Of a stretch of DNA of 8,038 nucleotides, positions 1-5,835 are shown one piece after another; position 1 is the first letter of the stretch, and every line of letters starts with the position of its first letter. Origin of the DNA: Bacteroidales bacterium (GTDB lineage Bacteria; Bacteroidota; Bacteroidia; Bacteroidales; 4484-276); NCBI GenBank assembly GCA_018400545.1, contig JAGYLT010000095.1, forward strand, positions 1 through 8,038, given 5' to 3'. The translations under genes and the position numbers were made by a program. The notes beneath the pieces are model-generated. The model saw only the letters and a list, made by a program, of their open reading frames with translations. It made no database searches and had not been told where the DNA came from.

Positions 1-1
1 G

Positions 2-151
2 CGAACTCGTTTGTACCGGTATTACAATCGAAAAAGCCAAAGAAGAACTCGCCTGTATGGTCAACAGGCATACCATAAATTGGTTAAGGAATACGGACTG
101 ATTACTCCGTATAGCTCTTCTGGTCTAAGACCTGTGTATGCTCAAAGGTGA
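2..151 (+). CDS. C-terminal end of probable group II intron-encoded reverse transcriptase/maturase (partial)
   Basis: A 49-codon open frame enters from the left edge and stops with TGA at 149-151, eleven bases before domain V. That is where the protein encoded within intron domain IV normally ends. The visible tail is very basic at its start (RTRLYRYYNRKSQRR) and then reads YGQQAYHKLVKEYGLITPY. The reverse transcriptase motifs and maturase domain would lie upstream and cannot be seen. No Cys/His pattern of an HNH endonuclease domain is present in these last 49 residues. The assignment rests mainly on position relative to domain V; I do not recognise the tail sequence with certainty. Confidence 0.55.
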   Translation, partial: RTRLYRYYNRKSQRRTRLYGQQAYHKLVKEYGLITPYSSSGLRPVYAQR

Positions 152-162
152 AGTTTAAAGGA

Positions 163-195
163 AAGCCGTATGCGGGAAAACCGCACGTACGGTTT
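163..195 (+). ncRNA. Group II intron domain V (catalytic hairpin)
   Basis: This 33-nt hairpin carries the AGC catalytic triad at 164-166 and matches the canonical domain V almost throughout. The lower helix pairs 163-170 with 188-195, including the usual G165-U193 wobble. A two-base CG bulge sits at 186-187. The upper helix pairs 171-175 with 181-185 and is closed by a GAAAA loop (176-180). Domain V coordinates the catalytic metal ions and is the most conserved part of group II introns. Every pairing was checked base by base, so the call is strong. Confidence 0.94.
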
Positions 196-198
196 GAC

Positions 199-267
199 GA
201 GGGGGCAGGAAGGATAAGGACTGAAATTGAGGGTTTTCCCATTACCGCTTATCCTTTCGCTCTACTC
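199..267 (+). ncRNA. Group II intron domain VI with bulged branch-point A264
   Basis: A long stem-loop follows domain V after a 3-nt joiner. The basal helix pairs 199-206 with 259-267 and leaves A264 as the only unpaired base on the 3' side, the expected branch nucleotide for lariat formation. A second helix pairs 208-218 with 248-258 (eleven pairs, one G-U). A small apical hairpin GGG-TTTT-CCC lies at 231-240. After the stem, three nucleotides (268-270, TAC) lead to the predicted 3' splice site. Confidence 0.9.
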
Positions 268-270
268 TAC

Positions 271-457
271 CAGTATAACAAAAATTGCTGTTGCACAAAG
301 TATCACAAAGTAGTCGTAAAGTCTTACAAAGCCAATTACACACGAATTAATGCACTTTCTAAATTTTTGAAGTACCCCGGCACAAATATTTTTTCAACCA
401 TCAACCAAAAGTAAAAACAAAATTCGGGTTGGGATCAGGGTGTAGATAACTCGGTTA
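271..457. other. AT-rich flank (downstream exon of the intron), no recognised gene
   Basis: This 187-bp stretch lies between the intron end and the end of the minus-strand operon. I find no recognisable coding region. A frame open through the intron end to 414 gives a low-complexity peptide (KNCCCTKYHK) and looks accidental. The stretch contains the CACAAAG-type repeat. No convincing terminator was found for either direction: the only hairpin next to the operon end (446-450 with 454-458) has a 5-bp AT-rich stem, overlaps the stop codon and lacks a T-tract. Confidence 0.6.
294..331 (-). repeat. Four degenerate CTTTGTG-like units spaced 10-11 bp apart
   Basis: On the + strand the tetramer AAAG recurs at 297-300, 307-310, 318-321 and 328-331, spacings of 10, 11 and 10 bp. 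Three copies sit in a CACAAAG or TACAAAG context and one in CGTAAAG. Read on the minus strand it is a run of CTTTGTG-type units. From memory, similar runs of CTTTGTG/CTTTGCG units occur in intergenic DNA of many Bacteroidota; I know of no established function. The copies are imperfect and few. Confidence 0.4.
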
Positions 458-2152
458 TTAAACCAGCCACAAAGTTTCGTATGGCTTGATGATGAGTTGG
501 TTGTTTTTGATCATTACCTTTTGGTTTTTAAGCAGGTCGTAACCCTTAATATCATTAGTTTCCAGTTGAATTTCTTTATTGGTAACATTGGTCAGGCAAA
601 GGATTTCCTGCGATTTATCTGTGCTTGTCCGCCGGATTGCGATCAGATCATCTCCGGCATCCACGACTTCCTGTGCTCCGTCAGGATGGAAGGCTGGTTG
701 AGCTTTCCGGATGTTGATGCGGTGTTTCAATTCATTTAGAATTTGGGAATGCGAAGCATCTTTTGCTAAAAGTTCTTCAATATCAGATTCATCCCATTTT
801 CGGCGATTGATGGTTCGGGCACGGCCGGTTTCTTTAACGCCTTCGATGTAGTTATGGGTGCCCAGCAGGCTGTGTATGTAGAATGCCGGTATGCCTTTCA
901 GTTCCATCATCACGGTCTGGGAGGCCAGGAACCGTTCAGCCTGAAAATCATCAGAGCCGTTTTTGGTGCGTTTCATGGCATCGAGGTAGGTGATGTTCAT
1001 TTCGTAGGGGCTGTCGGTACCATCGCTTTTCCGGCGTGTGGAGATCATGCCGCCACTGGCTTTCATGCCTTCGATGAGTTCAGCAAGTTCAGCCTCCGGC
1101 AGCAATCCTTCCAGCGGTCGCACCCCGATTCCATCGTGGGAGGCGGTGAAATTGAAAAATGTGCAATGTTCTTTGAGCTCCGGAATGGAATCAGCCCACC
1201 GGTTGAAATAGCCTGCATTACCGGTGAATAGGGCGTGCAGCAGCAGAGGCGGCAGCGAAAACTGGTAAACCATGTGCGCCTCGTCGCCGTTGCCGAAATA
1301 GCTGAGGTTCTCCAGGTTGGGCACATTGGTTTCGGTGAGCAGGATGGAATCCGGGTCCACCGCCTCCATGATATCGCGCAACAATTTAACGATCTCATGG
1401 GTTTCGGGCAGGTGCAGGCAAGTAGTGCCGATCTCTTTCCACAAAAAGGCAATGGCATCCATCCGGATCATGGTGGCGCCGTTATCCATGTAATGCAGGA
1501 GAACTTTCACCATTTCCAGTAAAACTTCGGGATTGGAAAAATCCAGATCGATCTGGTCGTCGCTAAAGGTGGTCCACACATGTTTCTTTCCTCTGGAAGT
1601 TTCAAATGGCGTAAGCAGCGGCAGGCTTCTGGGCCGTACCACTTCTGAAAGATCGGTCTCAGGATCAACCTCGATGAAATAGTCTTTTCCGGGGTCTTTT
1701 CCTTCCAGGTAATTCTGAAACCATTCCGATTTTTGGGAGATGTGGTTGATCACCAGGTCGAACATCAGCTTGAAATCTTCACCAAGGTTGCAGACATCCT
1801 GCCAGTTACCAAGTTTCTGATTTACCTGTTTGTAATCCACCACCGAGAATCCGTCATCGGAAGTGTAGGGGTAAAACGGCAGGATATGCACAAAGCTCAA
1901 CTCATCGGCCAGATGCTGGCTGAGGAATCTTTTCAGAACTTTGAGTCCTGCCTCATAATCATTTCTGATGCTGTCGCCGTAAGTGATCAGGACGATATCC
2001 GATTCGTCCCATTTTTTTCCGGGCTCACTTGAGGTGCGATATTTTTCTATTGCGGCTAAAAACCGATTGGTGAATCCCTCCGGTAATTGATCACCGTAAA
2101 TGCTGATCAGTCTTGTTTTAATTTTATCAAATGCTTGGGTATTGGCTTTCAT
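458..2152 (-). CDS. GH13_18 phosphorylase, probable glucosylglycerate phosphorylase (YcjM-like)
   Basis: A predicted cytoplasmic enzyme of 564 residues that would cleave an alpha-glucoside with phosphate, retaining configuration and releasing alpha-glucose-1-phosphate. GH13 hallmarks are in order: region I DLVINH (132-137), nucleophile D232 in RMD (230-232), acid/base E274 in TET, and transition-state Asp D340 in SHDGIG. The stretches WDESDIVLITY (48-58), LPFYP-SDDGFSV (91-104) and GDEAHMVYQFSLPP (289-302) closely resemble E. coli YcjM, characterised as glucosylglycerate phosphorylase. The length also fits that clade (near 560) better than true sucrose phosphorylases (near 500). The linked GT81 gene makes glucosylglycerate the likeliest substrate; sucrose or sucrose-6'-phosphate cannot be excluded from sequence alone. 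It is the last gene of the operon and ends in tandem stops (TAATAA). No signal peptide is visible. Confidence 0.92.
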   Translation of the reverse strand: MKANTQAFDKIKTRLISIYGDQLPEGFTNRFLAAIEKYRTSSEPGKKWDESDIVLITYGDSIRNDYEAGLKVLKRFLSQHLADELSFVHILPFYPYTSDDGFSVVDYKQVNQKLGNWQDVCNLGEDFKLMFDLVINHISQKSEWFQNYLEGKDPGKDYFIEVDPETDLSEVVRPRSLPLLTPFETSRGKKHVWTTFSDDQIDLDFSNPEVLLEMVKVLLHYMDNGATMIRMDAIAFLWKEIGTTCLHLPETHEIVKLLRDIMEAVDPDSILLTETNVPNLENLSYFGNGDEAHMVYQFSLPPLLLHALFTGNAGYFNRWADSIPELKEHCTFFNFTASHDGIGVRPLEGLLPEAELAELIEGMKASGGMISTRRKSDGTDSPYEMNITYLDAMKRTKNGSDDFQAERFLASQTVMMELKGIPAFYIHSLLGTHNYIEGVKETGRARTINRRKWDESDIEELLAKDASHSQILNELKHRINIRKAQPAFHPDGAQEVVDAGDDLIAIRRTSTDKSQEILCLTNVTNKEIQLETNDIKGYDLLKNQKVMIKNNQLIIKPYETLWLV

Positions 2153-2214
2153 CCTGCGATCATAAAGGGTTTAGTTGTTAAAAAATAATCGGGTTTGCCG
2201 GCAGTGATTCCGGG

Positions 2215-3426
2215 CTATGCGTTGTCTTCCTCCACTGCCTGGTGAAATTCTTCCAGAAAGTCGCGCAATGCATTGTTGATTCGTTTCCAGTTGGGAATGA
2301 AGGCAGTGTGATCCCAGTTATTCAGCAGGTCTTCACCGGCATTGTAAATGATATGGGAAAACAAAGCAACCGTTTCTTCCTCTACATTCCGGTCGTATTC
2401 CAAACCATTAAACCTTGCCAGGCTGTAGTACTGTTCCACAAAGTCCAGTCCGATGCGGTAGTATGTTGACCGTATTGACCGGAAGGTACCCGGAGAGAAG
2501 ATCACGCCATTTTGGGTTAGTTTCACAAAAATGGCCAGTGCGATATCGTAAACCATTTTTGACAGCCCTTTATCAGGATCATCGGGTGAAACGGGCTGAT
2601 GCTTATGATCGTAGCGGTCGGCAATCTCAACCTGACAGATGCGGTTGGTGGAATTGTTGCGGTGAACCTCGGAAAGAATACCCACCTCCAGGCCCCAGTC
2701 GGAAGGAATCCGGATGGTTTTTAATACATCGGCACGCATCGAAAATTCACCGGCAAGCGGATACCTGAAACTATCAAGGAATTCCAGATATTCCATGGGA
2801 CCAAAAAACTTTTTCAGGGTACGGAGCAAAGGCGTGATGAGCAACCTTACTACTCTTCCATTCAGCGTTTCGTTGTTTGAGCGGTAGTAGAACCCCTTGC
2901 AAAACCGGTAGTTAAAATTGGGATGGGCAACAGGATAAAGCAGCCTTGCAAGCATCGCTTTTTCGTAGGTCAGGATATCGGCATCGTGCAGGGCTATGGC
3001 CTCGGATTTGCCGGAGGCGATCATATAACCAAAACAATACCAGGCATTACGGCCTTTGCCCATCTGATCGGGGGCAATTTTCATGGCTTTCAGTTTTTTA
3101 TCCAGTGCTTTTAGTTTGGGGCCGTCGTGCCAAAGTATTCTGTGATGTTGCGGCAGGCGTGAGAAATATTCTTTTGCATGTGCAAATTCTTTTTTATTGG
3201 CTCTGTCGAGTCCGATGATCACTTCTGAAAGGTATGGAACCTTACTCAGTTCATCCAGTATATTGGGCAGCGCTTCACCCTGAAGTTCGGAGTAGAGGCT
3301 GGGGATGATCAATCCCATGGGGCGCTTTTTCGAAAACTTAATAAGTTCTTCTTCAAGGTTTTCGACTGACCGGCTATGTAAGTTGCTGATGGTGGTTACC
3401 AGACCATTTTGATAAAAGTCTCCCAT
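2215..3426 (-). CDS. gpgS: GT81 glycosyltransferase, glucosyl-3-phosphoglycerate synthase-like (GpgS)
   Basis: A 403-residue GT-A fold enzyme. The family moves glucose from an NDP-glucose (some members mannose) to D-3-phosphoglycerate, giving glucosyl-3-phosphoglycerate, the precursor of glucosylglycerate. Visible motifs are the start of the nucleotide-binding fold (GLIIPSLYSE, 38-47), GKG at 123-125, the metal-binding DAD at 148-150, the acceptor-site signature PLAGEF at 223-228, GLEVG at 245-249, and a His-rich loop (RYDHKHQP, 271-278) where the family has a metal-ligand His. It is longer than actinobacterial GpgS (about 320 residues), with an N-terminal stretch of about 35 residues before the fold and a long helical C-terminus. 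The ATG start is 49 bp after the preceding gene's stop, and the GH13 gene begins 62 bp downstream. The donor sugar cannot be read from the sequence; mannosyl-3-phosphoglycerate synthesis is a possible alternative. Confidence 0.87.
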   Translation of the reverse strand: MGDFYQNGLVTTISNLHSRSVENLEEELIKFSKKRPMGLIIPSLYSELQGEALPNILDELSKVPYLSEVIIGLDRANKKEFAHAKEYFSRLPQHHRILWHDGPKLKALDKKLKAMKIAPDQMGKGRNAWYCFGYMIASGKSEAIALHDADILTYEKAMLARLLYPVAHPNFNYRFCKGFYYRSNNETLNGRVVRLLITPLLRTLKKFFGPMEYLEFLDSFRYPLAGEFSMRADVLKTIRIPSDWGLEVGILSEVHRNNSTNRICQVEIADRYDHKHQPVSPDDPDKGLSKMVYDIALAIFVKLTQNGVIFSPGTFRSIRSTYYRIGLDFVEQYYSLARFNGLEYDRNVEEETVALFSHIIYNAGEDLLNNWDHTAFIPNWKRINNALRDFLEEFHQAVEEDNA

Positions 3427-3475
3427 AATGTTGTCTTATTTATTGGTTTGTATTTTTCCTTGTTCAAATAAAGTG

Positions 3476-4927
3476 CTATTGCAATATTTTCGTAAACATG
3501 TTCACAATCAACGGACTGAGTTTTTCTGCTATGATATCGTGACAAAGCTTGCGGTTTAAAACTTCCAGGTTATGCTTCACCAACTGGTTCCGGTAAATAT
3601 TGTCGGTGAGCAGTTTGTAGGCCTCATCCACCAGATTCGGTGAAAGTTCGCAATTATCGATGTACGGTAGTCTGAAATCAAGCTGTTCGATTTCTTCCTT
3701 GTAAACCTTGTATCTGTTTATCACCACCGGCAATCCGAACGACATCATCTCGAGCAGGTTGTTGCCATATCCTTCCACCTCGCTGAAAAATGTTCCGATA
3801 GCTCCCGCGGCTGCACAAATTGCCGGGATTTCAGCAAATTTGTAGTACTTCTTGTCCACGATGATATCGCGGTGTGAGAGTATTACATTTTCGCCAAAGA
3901 GCAGCACCACATTCGATTCCGGTTTTCGGATGAGCTTTTCCTTGAAGTAGTTCCGCAGATATTTCTTATATTCAAATTGCTCATCGCCCGAGTGGCCGCT
4001 CACCAGCACAGTCACACATTTGTGCTGTCCTTTTTCAAGGTATTTTTTCTCCAGTTCAAATGCCAGGTCGATGGCCACTTCAATGCGTTTCCGCGGAACA
4101 ACACGTGTGTGCTGTAGCAAGATCACAGCGTCGTGCATGGTCATCTCGCGCTTTTTCAGTTCGGTAATCAAACCCACATCCTGGAAAAATGAATCGTTGT
4201 AGTTATCCTGTTCGGGATGAATTAACTTCTGCGAATTCCAGTCCTGATCCAGCCATTTCCAGGTAATTTCGCTGGTATTGGGCACCACGATAGCCCGTTC
4301 CCTGAAAAAGGATTCCAGCTTCTGACCGTTGTAATTTCTAAACCAGCGCTTGCCCAGTTCAATCTGGGTTTTGTTGATGAATGCAATGCCGTCAACATGA
4401 ATGCCAGGCAGGTATTTCAGGTATTTCTCGATTACCGGATTGGCTTTGTTAAAAATCTCACGCTCGTAGTACGAATCGTGCCACCATACCAGCACATTGG
4501 GCCAAATGATTTTGTTGGAGCGCAACTCATCCATGTAATATCCAAGCCCCACTGCAGTGATAAAATTATAGGGATGCGAGGTGTTGTGTGCGATCAGCAG
4601 GTCGATTTCATTTTTATCCACAAAATCTTTGATCACTTTTTTGGCATACAGGGCCTTTTCGTGGATAAGTTTGTCAAGCCCCCTGGGTGGGTTGGACGAA
4701 AAACTTTTAATAATGAGTTTGTGGGTGGTATTTTTGTGCCAGAAAATATCATCGGTTTCTGCGTTGAAGCGTGGCGATGTGTGGGCGGCCAGAAAATAAA
4801 TGTTACCCAGGCTGATGCCCATATTTTTTACCATGGCACGCACCGTTTGGTCGATAACGATGGATACCCCGTCGTTTTTACCGATGAGCGAATGTAAAAT
4901 GCCAACATTCAGATGTTTGATGTTCAT
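3476..4927 (-). CDS. GT4-like glycosyltransferase (GT-B fold), acceptor unknown
   Basis: A predicted cytoplasmic retaining glycosyltransferase of 483 residues. The C-terminal donor domain carries the GT4 signature E-x7-E (E385 and E393, in EGYGNNLLEMMSFGLPVV) and a basic donor-phosphate loop HTRVVPRKR (273-281). The N-terminal acceptor domain has GKNDGVSIV near residues 16-24 and a striking VWWHDSYYER stretch (147-156). I chose the ATG at 4925-4927; a TTG two codons upstream is also in frame. With the ATG, only two bases separate it from the TGA of the HAD gene, suggesting translational coupling. In this operon it may add a sugar (for example mannose) to glucosylglycerate or its phosphate, as GT4 enzymes of mannosylglucosylglycerate synthesis do, but the sequence does not show donor or acceptor. 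There are no membrane segments. Confidence 0.87.
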   Translation of the reverse strand: MNIKHLNVGILHSLIGKNDGVSIVIDQTVRAMVKNMGISLGNIYFLAAHTSPRFNAETDDIFWHKNTTHKLIIKSFSSNPPRGLDKLIHEKALYAKKVIKDFVDKNEIDLLIAHNTSHPYNFITAVGLGYYMDELRSNKIIWPNVLVWWHDSYYEREIFNKANPVIEKYLKYLPGIHVDGIAFINKTQIELGKRWFRNYNGQKLESFFRERAIVVPNTSEITWKWLDQDWNSQKLIHPEQDNYNDSFFQDVGLITELKKREMTMHDAVILLQHTRVVPRKRIEVAIDLAFELEKKYLEKGQHKCVTVLVSGHSGDEQFEYKKYLRNYFKEKLIRKPESNVVLLFGENVILSHRDIIVDKKYYKFAEIPAICAAAGAIGTFFSEVEGYGNNLLEMMSFGLPVVINRYKVYKEEIEQLDFRLPYIDNCELSPNLVDEAYKLLTDNIYRNQLVKHNLEVLNRKLCHDIIAEKLSPLIVNMFTKILQ

Positions 4928-4929
4928 GC

Positions 4930-5835
4930 TCAAAAAATTTGTTTCAATTGTTTCAGTTCTGTGATTACGGCATCCGGTTTCAGGTCTTCTACTTCGGGTT
5001 GCTCCCTTCTCAACCTGAGCGAGCGTTTGTCGCCGGCAAAGAAAATTGTTTTCATACCCGATGCGTTGGCTGTGTAAATGTCCTTGTACATGTCGTTGCC
5101 AACGAACACCGATTCTTCCGGGCGGATGCCGTACTTGCTTTCCAGGTTTTTTAATACAGAATCAAAAATCGATTTATCGGGTTTGGCTTTCAGCAATTTA
5201 TAGGAAAATACAGAAAGTTCAGGCTGAAAGTATCTGATGTTTTCATCCGAACTGATCTTATCCGACAGGAAAAAGTTCATCATAACCGGCGTGTAAAACT
5301 GGGCATTCGAGACAATCCCGAGCGGATAGCCTTTTTTGTTGAGATAACTGATGATGTCTTTCATGCCCGGCATGGGCCAAACCTGGTTGCTCAGCAGCTC
5401 AAAAATGAAGGTGAGCTTCACCGGGTCGGAGGCTTTTTCTATTTTCAGGATTTTTTGTGTCAGGGCAAAGTCCACCAAATCTTCCCATACCTTCCGGATG
5501 TCCACCTCGGGAAATGGTTTCCCATTATTGCGGTGGCTGTCCTGATGCTTATGGATCAGCTTAACAAACCGGGCCAAAAGATCGGCGGTGAGTTTATCGT
5601 CGTTTTCCATGCCTGCATCGGTAAAAACATACCCGGCCTCCTTCAGTGCGGTTTTCAGGTTGTTGCCCGAAATTTCGGCCTGCTCAATATCGCCGGAAGC
5701 TGAAACCAGCAATGTGCCGTAAATATCAAAAATGATTGCTTTAATATTTTCCAGTTTTTTAATGTCCGGCTTTTCCTCCGTCACCAGCGGTTTGATTTCC
5801 TTCAGTTCCCTAAGCCATTTTTCTATATATTCCAT
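4930..5835 (-). CDS. HAD-superfamily hydrolase with DxYGT motif, candidate sugar-phosphate phosphatase
   Basis: A 301-residue HAD protein with all four core motifs. Motif I is DIYGT with nucleophile D37, motif II is VSN with S176, motif III is K218 in KAKPDKS, and motif IV is GNDMYKD with D248 and D252. The long insert between motifs I and II (about 45-150) is a helical cap. Residue +2 from the nucleophile is Tyr39, not the acid/base Asp typical of HAD phosphatases; DxYGT is also the form seen in 2-haloacid dehalogenases. Given the linked GT81 gene it is the obvious candidate for glucosyl-3-phosphoglycerate phosphatase or the mannosylglucosyl equivalent, but Tyr39 makes that uncertain. The ATG at 5833-5835 lies inside the end of the upstream GT4 gene (26-bp overlap), and the stop is two bases before the next ATG, so expression is probably coupled on both sides. 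Confidence 0.88.
   Translation of the reverse strand: MEYIEKWLRELKEIKPLVTEEKPDIKKLENIKAIIFDIYGTLLVSASGDIEQAEISGNNLKTALKEAGYVFTDAGMENDDKLTADLLARFVKLIHKHQDSHRNNGKPFPEVDIRKVWEDLVDFALTQKILKIEKASDPVKLTFIFELLSNQVWPMPGMKDIISYLNKKGYPLGIVSNAQFYTPVMMNFFLSDKISSDENIRYFQPELSVFSYKLLKAKPDKSIFDSVLKNLESKYGIRPEESVFVGNDMYKDIYTANASGMKTIFFAGDKRSLRLRREQPEVEDLKPDAVITELKQLKQIF

Larger units (their letters stand above)
1..270 (+). mobile_element. Group II intron, 3' portion (5' part outside the window)
   Basis: This is the 3' end of a self-splicing, retrotransposing group II intron on the + strand. The stretch carries, in the expected order, the end of an open frame, domain V, a 3-nt joiner (196-198), domain VI with a bulged A, and the terminal trinucleotide TAC. 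The 3' boundary is placed after C270: it lies three nucleotides past the domain VI stem, puts the branch A264 at the seventh position from the end, and gives the usual AY terminus. The 5' end, domains I-III and the exon-binding sites lie off the window, so the subclass and completeness cannot be judged. The intron points toward the 3' end of the minus-strand operon, so it is convergent with it and does not interrupt any gene recognised here. Confidence 0.9.

Noticed and set aside
148..414. Open frame of 88 codons running through domain V, domain VI and the downstream flank on the + strand.
   Set aside because: It starts at a GTG overlapping the intron protein's stop and its bases are accounted for by structured RNA. 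The peptide beyond the intron is low-complexity and resembles nothing I know.
446..458. Hairpin ATAAC-TCG-GTTAT as operon terminator.
   Set aside because: The stem is only five AT-rich pairs, overlaps the stop codon and has no T-tract on the minus strand.
2195..2206. Palindrome TGCCGGCA in the gap between the GT81 and GH13 genes, as a regulatory site.
   Set aside because: A single 8-bp palindrome with no T-tract, repeated copy or promoter-like sequence nearby is not enough to call.
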